A DNA stretch of 64,000 bases from Pedobacter insulae (GCF_900113525.1 NZ_FOPP01000012.1:1-64000); one strand, 5' to 3'; positions 53,171-63,677 are shown, numbered from the stretch's first letter. Numbers and translations: made by a program. Notes: a model not told the origin generated them from the letters alone.

Positions 53171-55348
53171 TTAATTAGCTTTTTCAATTTCTTCCATTAT
53201 TCTCTTTGTAGTCGAGAACTTTTCAGTAATCAACAACATATAACGAATGTCAACACAAATAACTTTGTGCAAGTCCTTTTCGAAGTTAAACTCCCTTGTC
53301 ATCGATTCCCAGTTACAATCGAATACCAGGCCAGTTATCTTTCCGTAAGCATCCAACATCGGACTTCCAGAGTTACCACCGGTTACATCACCATTGGTAA
53401 CAAAGCAAACAGGCATATCGCCATTCATCCCGTATTTACCAAAGTCTTTAGTTTGCCACATCTCTTCCAGCTTTCTATGTAAGAAATAATCCTTATTAGT
53501 GGAGTTTTTGGCAGTGGCAATTAAGCCGCCAAAGGTGGTTTGATAAGGAATTGTTTTTCCATCTAAATGAAGATCTGAGATTGTCCCGTAAGAGAGCCTT
53601 AAGGTTCTATCCGCATCAGGATAATAGGCATTCGCCTTATAATCAGCCAAACTGTTTGTATAAGCAGCGCTATATCGATAGGCTTTATTTGAATTTGACG
53701 AACAGGTACTAAATACTTCTCTACGTTTAGCTTCAATAGCTTCTCCAAGCTGCATCAAAGGATCATTGTTTATGGCAATAACTGGATTATTTAACCATGC
53801 CTGCAATTTGTTCGAATCTCCAAAAACAGACTGATGATAGATCTCATCTATATATTGATCAATGGAAGCTGCTGAATGAAGATTTTTTACTGTAAAATAG
53901 GCTGGTTGTAAATTTGTCGGCAAGCTATCTATTAAAAGTTTAAGGATCGCTTTAGTAATTCGCTTATCTACATCTATATGAAAGTTCATATAATGGCTTT
54001 TAGCTGTGCTAGTTAAATCTTTTTGTAGCGAGTGACGAATTTTTATGTTAGCTGTATAGTCTTGAAATGACTTTCCAAAACCAACTATAAAATTTAAGAC
54101 ACCCGGTGTTGCAAACCCTTCAGTATAATACGTTAAAGCTCTTTGATAAGGCGAATTCTCCTCAATTAATTTCCGTAAATCTTGTAATGCATTACCATAC
54201 ATCGCTTGCTTGCTTTGATCTTTGGAGATCCAATCTTGCCATTGGTGTTCCTCTTTTTCTTTATTAGAAACAATTTTTAGCTTATCAATCCACAAATTCA
54301 TCCCTATCGCGTTCTTGTAATAGTTAGCTGAGGTTGCATATTGTTCAGCATAGAGTTGTTTAAGCAATGGACTTTTATCCATCTCTTCCAACCAAATAGC
54401 TTGACGAAGCTTACGAACGGCAATTAGAGGAGGATTAAGCGCCTGCGTCTTTTCTGAAATCTTATAAGAAGTAGCATTACGATCTGACATTCCTGGATAG
54501 CCCATCGACATTGCAAAATCATTTTTCTGATAGCCTGCCGTCGAGATATGCAAATAGTTTTTAGTAACCAATGGTATATTTGTTTTTGCATAAGCAGCTG
54601 GTGCACCATTTTTATCAGTATAGATCCTAAAGTAAGCAAAATCGGCACTATACCTCGGCCACATAAAATTATCAGTTTCACCACCAAACTTTGTTACGTT
54701 TTTTGGAGCTACCCCTACTAGGCGCACATCCTTATATTGCAATTGCAGGAACATCACGAACATCGTGTTATTCTTATACGATTTAAGAAGCACCTTATTG
54801 GATGGGTATTTTTGCTGGTATTTTCGCGTAACTGCATCAATTGCTTGGCGCGCATTTTTAGCTTGCATTTCCGCCCTTACCTCATCAGATATATCTAATA
54901 TCTTCTTATTAACCGTTATGATCAAATCATGAACAGGAAGCTCCTGGGTCATGGTAGCGGCCCAAAAGCCATTTTGAAAGATATCATTTGTAGGAGTAAC
55001 ATACTGCTGAATTGCACTATAGGCACAGTGGTAATTGGTAAGCACTAAGCCTGTGCCAGAAATAATAGAGGCAGTAGCCGACATACCAAAGCCAACTACC
55101 GATTCGCTCAAAGCTCCATCCTCGCTTACTATTTTTTCTATAGGTATTTTTAATCCCAAAGCCTTCATCTGCTCGGCATTGTTCTTTTTTAATAAAGACA
55201 ATAACCACATCCCTTCATCGGCACGAACATTACCCATTAAAGCAAAGAACATAAGGCTAAGCAAAAACCACCCTAACTTTGAAGGCGATTTTGCTATCCG
55301 TAATCCTTGCTCCTTGCTCGTTAATTCTTGCTCTTTACTTTTGATCAT
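53171..55348 (-). CDS. S46-family dipeptidyl-peptidase (DPP7/DPP11-like)
   Basis: The 725-residue serine exopeptidase frees dipeptides from peptides in the periplasm. Signal peptide about 25-43 and mature start ADEGMWLLSLL are typical. Catalytic His about 107 is in TNYHCAYSAI and Ser about 660 in GGNSGSP. The residue that sets P1 preference, Gly in DPP7 (FDGNWE) and Arg in DPP11, is Cys about 678 here (VFDCNWE). The first 20 or so residues (KSKEQELTSKEQG) come from a repeat-like stretch, so the true start is unsure. It is flanked by TlpA genes. Confidence 0.92.
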   Translation of the reverse strand: MIKSKEQELTSKEQGLRIAKSPSKLGWFLLSLMFFALMGNVRADEGMWLLSLLKKNNAEQMKALGLKIPIEKIVSEDGALSESVVGFGMSATASIISGTGLVLTNYHCAYSAIQQYVTPTNDIFQNGFWAATMTQELPVHDLIITVNKKILDISDEVRAEMQAKNARQAIDAVTRKYQQKYPSNKVLLKSYKNNTMFVMFLQLQYKDVRLVGVAPKNVTKFGGETDNFMWPRYSADFAYFRIYTDKNGAPAAYAKTNIPLVTKNYLHISTAGYQKNDFAMSMGYPGMSDRNATSYKISEKTQALNPPLIAVRKLRQAIWLEEMDKSPLLKQLYAEQYATSANYYKNAIGMNLWIDKLKIVSNKEKEEHQWQDWISKDQSKQAMYGNALQDLRKLIEENSPYQRALTYYTEGFATPGVLNFIVGFGKSFQDYTANIKIRHSLQKDLTSTAKSHYMNFHIDVDKRITKAILKLLIDSLPTNLQPAYFTVKNLHSAASIDQYIDEIYHQSVFGDSNKLQAWLNNPVIAINNDPLMQLGEAIEAKRREVFSTCSSNSNKAYRYSAAYTNSLADYKANAYYPDADRTLRLSYGTISDLHLDGKTIPYQTTFGGLIATAKNSTNKDYFLHRKLEEMWQTKDFGKYGMNGDMPVCFVTNGDVTGGNSGSPMLDAYGKITGLVFDCNWESMTREFNFEKDLHKVICVDIRYMLLITEKFSTTKRIMEEIEKAN

Positions 55349-55354
55349 CTCGGC

Positions 55355-56485
55355 CTACTTAGTTTTTGTTTTAACAAATATTGATTCCAATAAGTCGGCT
55401 AGCTTTTCCCCTCTTATGCCTTCGGCAATAACCTTTCCAACAGGATCGATAATCCAGATTGCAGGGATGCCATTGATACCATATTTTTTGGCTACAGGAG
55501 AGTTTACACCACCAACAAGATCAGACGCATTATTCCAAATTAAACCATCCTTTTTGATAGCTTCATTCCACGCTGCCTGATCAGAGTCTAAAGAGAAAGA
55601 GATAACTTGTAAACCTAGCGGACTATATTTTTCATATAATTCTTTAGTATGCACGTTTTCTGCGCGACAAGGAATACACCATGATGCCCAAAAATCAAGC
55701 ATTACATATTTACCGCGAAAAGCCGAAAGCGTAATTTTAGCTTTACCATCAGGTTGCATTACCATAAAGTCAGGAGCTATAGCGCCTGGAGCGATCCTAC
55801 GCAAGATATCTGCGCGGGTTTTCATCTCAATATAGTAACGATGTTTGGCAAAATATGGCTTAAACATCGCTAACAATGAATCAATCTCCGTGTGTTTCAA
55901 CATCGGTAATGGTTCTTTAGCTAAGTAGAGAGAAAGCACAGAATTCGGATAGTTCTTGATTAAAGAATCAATATAATTTTTGCGCTCTTTATCTAGATTT
56001 TTAAAAAAAGCAACTTTCTCTTCTTGGGTAAGTTTTGCTGACGCCCCACTCATCCTTAAATCATTGCCTTTCATAGTGATGGCTAATGATGCCTTTTGAT
56101 AATTGTACCACTGCACATTTGTAGGAGTTCCTCCCAGCACCGCATAATACATCTTGTTCTTATCAGCCGCAATCTCTACCTTGCCTTTTTCGGCAATAAA
56201 ACTAAGTGCGCCTCTGACCCCGTCAATTCGCAAATCATATAATTCATCGCATAGGTTTGCTGGAATTACAAATGAGAAATCCCCAGTTGCTTTAATTGAT
56301 GATTGGGCGATGGTATCTAAATGATGTTCTCCTACCCTGCGCAAAACGACAATTTTCGATTCTTTATCGATTCCCTTAATTTTTCCGCTTACTGTACAAT
56401 CCTTTCCACCTGCTGCCAAACTTGTTAATTGTAAGAGGGCTAGGCCTATGGTTAAAAAGGCTGCTTTAATGTTTTTCATATTCAT
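55355..56485 (-). CDS. TlpA-family thioredoxin, CIPC site, with DUF4369
   Basis: The 376-residue exported protein (signal NIKAAFLTIGLALLQLTSLAAGG) has an N-terminal DUF4369-like beta domain (about 25-120, KDCTVSGKIKGIDKESKIVVLRR) and a C-terminal thioredoxin domain with DFWASWCIPCRAE (about 270-273) and NGIPAIWIID. Intact CxxC and Trp suggest full redox activity. It ends 6 nt before the S46 gene. ATG at 56485 and 56479 are equivalent. Confidence 0.92.
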   Translation of the reverse strand: MNMKNIKAAFLTIGLALLQLTSLAAGGKDCTVSGKIKGIDKESKIVVLRRVGEHHLDTIAQSSIKATGDFSFVIPANLCDELYDLRIDGVRGALSFIAEKGKVEIAADKNKMYYAVLGGTPTNVQWYNYQKASLAITMKGNDLRMSGASAKLTQEEKVAFFKNLDKERKNYIDSLIKNYPNSVLSLYLAKEPLPMLKHTEIDSLLAMFKPYFAKHRYYIEMKTRADILRRIAPGAIAPDFMVMQPDGKAKITLSAFRGKYVMLDFWASWCIPCRAENVHTKELYEKYSPLGLQVISFSLDSDQAAWNEAIKKDGLIWNNASDLVGGVNSPVAKKYGINGIPAIWIIDPVGKVIAEGIRGEKLADLLESIFVKTKTK

Positions 56486-56542
56486 TCTATTGAAGTTTTA
56501 GTATAACTACTGGCGGGTTCAGCACCCGCCAATAATTTAGTA

Positions 56543-58078
56543 TTACATAGCTTTATAGGCCATTGAAGAAATTTTACCGAATCCTGTGTAAGGTTTGATC
56601 GTACCAAAAGCGCCACTTATCTCATTTACATCAATTTGCAAAAGAGTTCCTGCCTGTGTAGCGGGATTGTATAGCGCTACATACAAAAGCTTACCATCCC
56701 CAACTGGAGCAGGTGCAACACCCGGCGCTGTTTTTAACAACTTCATGCAGGTAATTACATTTCCAGGATAAGAAGATGCAATATCTAGCAGCTTGGTTGA
56801 TAATTTACCTCCCGCATAATCGTTCTGATAAATCTGTGTATCATTCGCATAATACATTACGTTGGCTTTGTTCCCGAATGCAAAATATTTTGCATTATTT
56901 AATTCGGTGGCAGCGCTGATATTTACACGCGCAACACCGATATTTCCATTGTCTGTTTTATCGAACTTACATTGGAACAATTCTCTAGTTGTCGGATCGT
57001 TAGGCGATTGCATGACGCAGAACCAACGGGAATCAAATCCATGTTCTGCATAGACCATTTCTTTACCAGTGTTTTTAAGGTCGAATGCCGCCGTAGCTCC
57101 TGCCGGTAAAAATTCTTTAATCTCTCTATTGAAATTGATATACAAGAATCTTCTATTAGCGGTGTCATAGATCACGCCATAATAGGCAAAGTTAAAAATG
57201 GTTGCCATATAGGGAGATGCCACATAATTGATTCCATTTCCAAAACATTTAAGGCCAATTTTATTCCAGATGTTCGCTGATGGATTAGGATTAAAATACA
57301 GATCACCATTATTGATCAATAACTCGTTATAACTCCAACGATCATATCCTTGAAATTTAGTCTCAGCTACTGGCATTGGATCTAAAAACATGGTGTTATA
57401 ATTATCCATGATGCGAAGATCATTTCCATTTAAACGATAGCCTCCTAAATTGGTCTTAGCGAAAATCCCTACCGATCCGTTCGGTTGATAAGAAACCCCA
57501 GCACCTTCAGCAGCCATTTTGGCACCATTGGTTTCTGAAAACACATTGGCCTGAACATAATCGGCACCATTGGTAATTATGCTACTTATTTTACCATTTA
57601 CAACAATGCTGATATCACTGCTCGTTGTATTTCCATGTAACACCATCCATCCTGGTGAAGCATAAGATTTAATAGTCATCGACTTTTTGATCATTTGCGT
57701 AATCCCACCGTTGGCATTATCCTTTACATATAGCACCAATGTATAATCTGCTGGTAGGTCTACCACCTTGAATGAAAGGTTTTTAGTGGTACCTAAAACC
57801 TTATTTACGAAAGTACCTGTAGCTGGATTAGGTACAAAACTAACTTGAACAAGGCGCCATTCATAGCTTAACTTCTCGGCTGAAACGCCCGCTACAATCG
57901 TTGGATTGATATTTACTACATCATTTTGGCTCACTACAAATGTTGCGTTTATAGAGGTAGCGTCAACAAAATTAGTCGTTAAATGATCGTAGGTATAATT
58001 GCCTTCATCTTTGGCACAGCTAGTCAAAAAAAGCACCGTGGCGATTAAGGCTAGTAAAAATTTATTATATGTTCTCAT
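56543..58078 (-). CDS. PKD-like family lipoprotein
   Basis: The 511-residue product has a lipobox (LFLTSCAKDEGNYTYD, Cys about 21). The next 120 residues have a PKD-like beta-sandwich pattern (LSYEWRLVQVSF, LPADYTLVLYVKDNANGG), and the rest is beta-rich, perhaps a propeller. This family occurs after SusC/SusD/DUF4843 genes in Bacteroidota. It is probably a surface accessory lipoprotein of the transporter; no catalytic motif is seen. Confidence 0.82.
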   Translation of the reverse strand: MRTYNKFLLALIATVLFLTSCAKDEGNYTYDHLTTNFVDATSINATFVVSQNDVVNINPTIVAGVSAEKLSYEWRLVQVSFVPNPATGTFVNKVLGTTKNLSFKVVDLPADYTLVLYVKDNANGGITQMIKKSMTIKSYASPGWMVLHGNTTSSDISIVVNGKISSIITNGADYVQANVFSETNGAKMAAEGAGVSYQPNGSVGIFAKTNLGGYRLNGNDLRIMDNYNTMFLDPMPVAETKFQGYDRWSYNELLINNGDLYFNPNPSANIWNKIGLKCFGNGINYVASPYMATIFNFAYYGVIYDTANRRFLYINFNREIKEFLPAGATAAFDLKNTGKEMVYAEHGFDSRWFCVMQSPNDPTTRELFQCKFDKTDNGNIGVARVNISAATELNNAKYFAFGNKANVMYYANDTQIYQNDYAGGKLSTKLLDIASSYPGNVITCMKLLKTAPGVAPAPVGDGKLLYVALYNPATQAGTLLQIDVNEISGAFGTIKPYTGFGKISSMAYKAM

Positions 58079-58106
58079 CTCTGTTTAATTAAGTTTAAAT
58101 AACAAA

Positions 58107-58850
58107 CTACCCTGCACCACCAATTCCGGTGTACACAGGAAACCCTACAACTCCCATTTCGTCAGTTAGCTGGGTGTTCCCCGGGGTATTGTTATAATCG
58201 TTCAATGCTTTTCTAACTACGGCGTTGTAATAACCAAGCTGTACTAGGTTCATTGGGTCGGGTAGTTCAGTAATGTTACAAGCCTTAAGGATAAAAGCAT
58301 ATCGGGTTTCGGTGAACGTACCAAAGGCATTTCTGTAATTGGATGTATCCCAGATATCAGGCTTTAAGAACTTATCGCCCCAAATAAAAATTGCCTTATT
58401 ATACCGGTTATATCCGATTTTGAAATCGTTGTTTTCCTGTACTTCTAACTGTAAACGAACTGATTTATCTTTTAACCCTGTTCTATAAACCACCACTGGT
58501 ATCCGCACCTTAAATGCGTTAGCAGGCAATATTTTGCTTACTATTTTAAAGTTTACTCCCTCAATAGCGGTTGAGTTTTCGGTATTTACCTTAATTCCGA
58601 CTATACGATCTACAGGAGCTGCATTTCCCATAATGCAAGCATTGAACCAAAGGGTATCTGTTGTTGTAACCTTTGGGTTAGCAGGAAAAGAGTAAATAAC
58701 AGAATCACGTAAGGCTACGCTTCCAGTGCCTGGGATTTGGAAAAACAACCTAGGGTCGTTCTCGTAGATTTGGATATCTTTTTTAGAACAAGCGCTAAAA
58801 AGAAAGCCGAATGTAAGGGCTAATGCGCATACTTTAACTATTGCTTTCAT
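58107..58850 (-). CDS. DUF4843-type lipoprotein
   Basis: The 247-residue lipoprotein (ALTFGFLFSACSKKDI, Cys about 21) has the NDPRLFFQIPG start and a beta-rich body (STAIEGVNFKIVSKILPANAFKVRIPVVVYRTGLKDKS split over about 95-135) I associate with DUF4843 proteins. They regularly stand between SusD and PKD-like genes. It is likely part of the surface ligand-binding complex. Confidence 0.82.
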   Translation of the reverse strand: MKAIVKVCALALTFGFLFSACSKKDIQIYENDPRLFFQIPGTGSVALRDSVIYSFPANPKVTTTDTLWFNACIMGNAAPVDRIVGIKVNTENSTAIEGVNFKIVSKILPANAFKVRIPVVVYRTGLKDKSVRLQLEVQENNDFKIGYNRYNKAIFIWGDKFLKPDIWDTSNYRNAFGTFTETRYAFILKACNITELPDPMNLVQLGYYNAVVRKALNDYNNTPGNTQLTDEMGVVGFPVYTGIGGAG

Positions 58851-58882
58851 GTGAATATTTTTTTTAAAAATTTAACTCCTAA

Positions 58883-60310
58883 TTATCTTCCAAATTCAAT
58901 TTCTACATCCGGTAAAGGAAGTATCAATTGTGTATCTGTTAAGTTTGTACTGTTATTTGGAAATCTAGCTGCTTTGGTCCTTTTGCAATAAGCAAATAAT
59001 TGCCCCTCACCTTGGAACTCTTTCCTAAACTCGATTAAAATCTCTGCCTGAATTTGCACTTCCGTTAAGGTATTTGCTAAAGGAGTAACAATCCCTCTGT
59101 TAGTTCTTACTTCGTTCAGCAGATCAATTGCTGCTTGATTATTCACCCCAATATTGCATTCAGCTGCGATATAGTTCATTTCAGACCTACGCAATAATGG
59201 AATCATCGTAGCATATGCTGGGTTGTAATTATCAGGTTGATAAAATTTATTGACAATAAAGTTAGTTCCAAGCGCTTTTGTGGTATATAAGTAACGGATA
59301 TCATTAGCACCTACACCAGCTACTGTTGTTTGAAACATGGTATTATAAGCAAAACTACTTTTCTGCAATTGATTTGCCGGAAGTGCGGCGAAAACCCATG
59401 TATTACCAATCGCTTTTAAATCAAATACATTTAGCGAAAAAAGATTTTCAGTAGAGAAAGTATAATCTCTATCCTTTTCTAAACTAGCAGCAATGTTCGA
59501 AGTTTGGATCCAAGGAAAAATCTGGTTCCCACTACTCATAACTTCCATCGCATTTGCCAAAGCATTTACTTTATCACCTTGCCATAAATAGGCTCTTGCA
59601 GCAAGACCTTTTACCGCAAAGTAGTTTAAACGTTGGTGACGATTGTTCATAAACTCACTTGTTGAGCGTTTCGTCCCATTTTTAATTGGATCGATACTAA
59701 GATTGGTCGCCGCATCTTGCAAATCCTGCAAGAGCAGTTTCATCACCTCATTTCCTGTTAAACGTGGGTTAACTTCGGTAGTTAACGATCTCATGTAAGG
59801 GATGGCAACTTTGGTTAAATCTGTTGATGCAAAAAGACGCATCAAGTCGAGATGGACATAAGCCCTGATAGCTAGTGCTTCGCCTTTAATAACCTGATAG
59901 TTGGTACCTGTAAAAAGTGCTTTATCCTGATCTATATGATCTAGAATATTATTCGCATTGGCAATTACATTATACATTGAGCTCCATATATTATCTACCT
60001 TAGGGCGTAATAATGTGGTTTTATAGGTAAAATTAAAGGTCGACAAATCTCGGTATGTCGCATTATTAAACAAGTCATATTGTGCGGCAGCCGCATCCAT
60101 GAAGCCGAAAGTTAACTCGCGCCCATAAAGCTGTTCGGTTTTCATGATTGCATAACAACCCAATAGCGCATCTTTATAACCTTGTTCGGTTTCAAATAAT
60201 ACGTCTGATTTTATTTTTGTACTGGGTTGTACATCAAGCCATTTTTTACAAGAAGCACAAGAAACAATGACGATCAACGTCAATAAGCTTGCATATATTC
60301 TATTTCTCAT
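58883..60310 (-). CDS. SusD/RagB-family lipoprotein (peptide-type locus)
   Basis: The 475-residue product starts at MRNRIYASLLTLIVIVSC; an upstream ATG at 60358 runs into susC and is rejected. Lipobox VSCASC (Cys about 18-21), then KKWLDVQPSTKIKSDVLFE, the helical IKGEALAIRAYVHLDLMRLFA and the terminal IEFRKEFQGEGQLFAYCKR. It is the surface ligand-binding partner of the SusC encoded 34 nt upstream. Confidence 0.93.
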   Translation of the reverse strand: MRNRIYASLLTLIVIVSCASCKKWLDVQPSTKIKSDVLFETEQGYKDALLGCYAIMKTEQLYGRELTFGFMDAAAAQYDLFNNATYRDLSTFNFTYKTTLLRPKVDNIWSSMYNVIANANNILDHIDQDKALFTGTNYQVIKGEALAIRAYVHLDLMRLFASTDLTKVAIPYMRSLTTEVNPRLTGNEVMKLLLQDLQDAATNLSIDPIKNGTKRSTSEFMNNRHQRLNYFAVKGLAARAYLWQGDKVNALANAMEVMSSGNQIFPWIQTSNIAASLEKDRDYTFSTENLFSLNVFDLKAIGNTWVFAALPANQLQKSSFAYNTMFQTTVAGVGANDIRYLYTTKALGTNFIVNKFYQPDNYNPAYATMIPLLRRSEMNYIAAECNIGVNNQAAIDLLNEVRTNRGIVTPLANTLTEVQIQAEILIEFRKEFQGEGQLFAYCKRTKAARFPNNSTNLTDTQLILPLPDVEIEFGR

Positions 60311-60344
60311 TTCAAATTCTTTTAGGTTAGTAAAAATTGAATTA

Positions 60345-63300
60345 TTAGAAGTTGGCATTTAACGTTAAGGTACTATAACGGGCAAATGGATAACTTGTAC
60401 CACGTTCTACACGTACTGTACTAAACTGATAAACATCATTTAGGTTAAGCATTACATTCAAACTCTGTAAGCCTGCTTTTTTAATGAATGCAAAACGATA
60501 GAAATCGTATCCAACATTAACTGATGAAATGTTTAGTTCGCTTAAGTTTTGTACAAATCGAGAAGTTGCTAGGGTAATGGCGTTTGAGGTTCCAATGTTT
60601 TTAAACAGCACATTGTCGCCAGGCTTTTTCCAACTATCATAATAAGCGCGTTTATCAACGTTGTAGTTTAACAATGCGTTCTCTACTTTATCGACCAAGG
60701 TTTGATTATAAATTTGACCACCAATTCTGTAGCGACCAATGATGCCCACACTAAATCCTTTGTAATCGAAATTAGCACCAATGGTTCCTAATAATTTAGG
60801 CTGATTTACCCCTACTACTACTTTATCGGTAGCGTCCCAAGTATCAGTTACCGATCCATCTCTCTTCACGAAGATTTCTTTTCCAGTAGCCGGATCAATA
60901 CCATTTGAACGAACTGCCCAAATAGCATCCAATGATTGACCTTCTTCGAATCTCACCAATGGTTTATTGCTAGTTCTAGAAAGTTGATCTTGTGCATTGG
61001 TTAAACTTTGTAGTGAATTAGAGATTTTAACAATCTTATTGGTATTAGCTGCTCCAGTAGCAAATAAATTTAGGGACTGTCTATGCTCACTATTCATCAA
61101 CATTTTATAGTTCACTCTAAATTCAATCCCTTTATTTACGATCTGCCCTAAATTGGCTTTGTAAGTAGCGAATCCTAATGATGGAGGCGTTGTAATATCT
61201 GTTAATAAGTTATTAGTCGTGCCTTTGTAAACATCAACACGGAAACTTAAGCGCTTTAAAAGCTCCACATCCAATCCGATGTTGTAATCCATACGCTGTT
61301 GCCATTTTAAATCATTGTTAGCTAAGCCATTTAAAAAAGTACCTAACATGCCTTGATAGGAGTTGTCTACAAAGTAATTGTACAATAACATTGCTTGATA
61401 AGCATTGAAATTCTGGGAACCTGTATTTCCTACTGAACCTCTTAATTTTAAGAGGTTGATCACTTTATTGTCGCTCAAGAACTGTTCTTTATGGATATTC
61501 CATCCAGCACCTGCCGACCAAAAAGCTCCCCAGCGATTATTAGCACCAAACTGGGATGAAGTGCTGTAACGAAGAGAAAGATCTGCAAAATATCTTCCAT
61601 CAAATGAGTAATTAACTGCAGCCAAAGTACCTAGCTCTCTAGTTAAGGCTTCGCTTCCGTTAGGTTTACCATTTACGGCAAATTGTTTTGCAAAAATGAT
61701 GTTATCCATTCTGTCGTTAGGAAAACCAATTGCCGAGTACAAATAGCTATCTGTTTTATCCTCACGCATATTAGCCCCAATATTGGTATATAAAGCATGA
61801 CGTCCCCATTCTTTGGAATAGTTCATGTTTAAATCGCCAGACAACATTGTGGCATGACCATTACCCTTATCGTAAGTTCCTTTTAAGAACAAGTTATCAC
61901 CTGTAAAGCCCAAAAATTTAGTGTGGCTACCTGGGTAAAATAGTTCAGAACCATTTTCTGTGCTGCTTAAACCTACCCTTGCAATTACACGAATATTATC
62001 ATTCGCTTTCCATTCTATATGGGTATTGTTGGTGAAGTTGGTATAGGTTGAAGTATTTTTGGTATTGATTGTCGCATTATACATTGGATTGTAAACACTT
62101 TCCGAAAAAATAGGACCAATACCCAGCAATTTGCGAATGCTACCATCTTCATTGTATGGCCTCCAATAAGAATTTAACTTAGCGTAATCGCCAAAACTAC
62201 CATATGGTGAATTAACTGCATTTACTTTGTTTAATTGAAATTGGTTCCTGAATAGCACATTTTTCAAGCGATAAGTTAAAGAAAAAGCACCTCCAAAGTT
62301 CTTTCTTTCGCTTCCCTTCATTACCCCTTGGGTATTGTTGGTAAAGAACGAAAGTCCGGCTCTTAAGTTGTTATCACCAGCATCTAAGCTAATTGCATGT
62401 CTATTGCTGGTACCTAATTGAATAGGTTGTGCCAACCAATCGGTATTTACACCATTTTGAACCTCTTTTAGATTCGCGTAATATAAACTGTCGTATGTTA
62501 AACCAACAATAGGTTGAGGCCTGGTATAAGCGCCCAATTGCTTTTCTAAATCCAGCTTCTCGGCTGCATTCGCTAAATCATAACTACTTAAATCTGGACT
62601 TTCAATACCGAAAGTTCCGTTATAGCTAATTCTTAATTCTCCAGGTTTGGCTTTGATCAATTCGATTACGATTACCCCATTTGCCGCTCTAGAACCATAA
62701 AGAGCCTTTGCAGAAGCATCTTTCAAGATGGTAACAGATTCAATTCTAACCAAAGGTAAATCGGCTACTTTATCAATGGTCATTTCAAAACCATCAACAA
62801 TAAAAAGAGGCTGATTAGGTTTAGTGGCATACTCACCTTTTAAGTCTGGAAAGGAAGATGAGCCCCTGATTTGCATATCGGGCAATTTGTTAGGATCAGA
62901 ACCGTTCACAAAATCATCGATAATGTTTAAAGATGGTTCGATGTTCTTTAAGCTTTGAAAGATATTAAGTGATCCTGCGCTTTGCAATTCTTTAGCAGAA
63001 ATTTTTGTAACTGCACCAGTAAAGCTATCTGCTTTACGGTTAAAGGGAATACCTGTTACAATGATTTCTTTAATCTCAGTATTGCTTGCCTTCATTTCAA
63101 TTTTAAGTGAAGTCTTTCCGGCAACAGCAATACGCTGCGATTCCATACCAAGATAGGTCACTTCTAAAACCGCGTCTTCTGCCACATTTAACTCAAAGTG
63201 GCCTTTCTCGTTAGTAAGTGTTCCATTGTTGGTATTTAGCTCCTTTACGGCAGCTCTTTGCAAAGGTTCATTGCGCTCATCGGTAACATCGCCAACAATT

Positions 63301-63677
63301 AATCTTGTTTTTGAAGTGCTACCTTTTTCTTGCTTAGGGGCAACAACTATGGTATTACCACGCAAAACAAAAGATAAAGTTGAGTTAGCGAATAGCTGCT
63401 CAAGTACCTTATCTAACGGCTGATCTTTTACGTTTAAGGAAATTTTTGGCAATGAATTAACATACTCATTATTGTAAACGATATGTTGTTTTACTTGTTT
63501 TTGTAGGGCATCTAAAGCATCTGAAAGCTCAACATTTTTAACATTTAAGTTCACTTTCTGCATTGACTGCGCCATTACATTGATCGAAAAGGCGAAGAAC
63601 AATAGGCTTAATCCTATCTTTCTGAAAACACCTTTTGTAATTTTTTTACTGGTAACTTCTTTGTAATTATTTTTCAT
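60345..63677 (-). CDS. SusC/RagA-family TonB-dependent transporter with STN domain (peptide-type locus)
   Basis: The 1110-residue receptor starts at MKNNYKEVTSKK; an ATG at 63728 adds 17 residues before the leader and is less likely. Order: signal (about 15-37), STN domain (about 40-108, LSDALDALQKQVKQHIVYNN), regulatory-like domain (about 125-200, VGDVTDERNEPLQRAAV), plug (with RGSSSFPDLKGEYATKPNQP and ILKDASAKALYGSRAANGVIV) and barrel. The STN domain and the FecR gene just upstream make it a signalling transporter. Confidence 0.95.
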   Translation of the reverse strand: MKNNYKEVTSKKITKGVFRKIGLSLLFFAFSINVMAQSMQKVNLNVKNVELSDALDALQKQVKQHIVYNNEYVNSLPKISLNVKDQPLDKVLEQLFANSTLSFVLRGNTIVVAPKQEKGSTSKTRLIVGDVTDERNEPLQRAAVKELNTNNGTLTNEKGHFELNVAEDAVLEVTYLGMESQRIAVAGKTSLKIEMKASNTEIKEIIVTGIPFNRKADSFTGAVTKISAKELQSAGSLNIFQSLKNIEPSLNIIDDFVNGSDPNKLPDMQIRGSSSFPDLKGEYATKPNQPLFIVDGFEMTIDKVADLPLVRIESVTILKDASAKALYGSRAANGVIVIELIKAKPGELRISYNGTFGIESPDLSSYDLANAAEKLDLEKQLGAYTRPQPIVGLTYDSLYYANLKEVQNGVNTDWLAQPIQLGTSNRHAISLDAGDNNLRAGLSFFTNNTQGVMKGSERKNFGGAFSLTYRLKNVLFRNQFQLNKVNAVNSPYGSFGDYAKLNSYWRPYNEDGSIRKLLGIGPIFSESVYNPMYNATINTKNTSTYTNFTNNTHIEWKANDNIRVIARVGLSSTENGSELFYPGSHTKFLGFTGDNLFLKGTYDKGNGHATMLSGDLNMNYSKEWGRHALYTNIGANMREDKTDSYLYSAIGFPNDRMDNIIFAKQFAVNGKPNGSEALTRELGTLAAVNYSFDGRYFADLSLRYSTSSQFGANNRWGAFWSAGAGWNIHKEQFLSDNKVINLLKLRGSVGNTGSQNFNAYQAMLLYNYFVDNSYQGMLGTFLNGLANNDLKWQQRMDYNIGLDVELLKRLSFRVDVYKGTTNNLLTDITTPPSLGFATYKANLGQIVNKGIEFRVNYKMLMNSEHRQSLNLFATGAANTNKIVKISNSLQSLTNAQDQLSRTSNKPLVRFEEGQSLDAIWAVRSNGIDPATGKEIFVKRDGSVTDTWDATDKVVVGVNQPKLLGTIGANFDYKGFSVGIIGRYRIGGQIYNQTLVDKVENALLNYNVDKRAYYDSWKKPGDNVLFKNIGTSNAITLATSRFVQNLSELNISSVNVGYDFYRFAFIKKAGLQSLNVMLNLNDVYQFSTVRVERGTSYPFARYSTLTLNANF

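Noticed and set aside
55035..55580. Plus-strand open frame of 181 codons
   Set aside because: It spans the junction of the S46 and TlpA genes in antisense and has no recognisable features.
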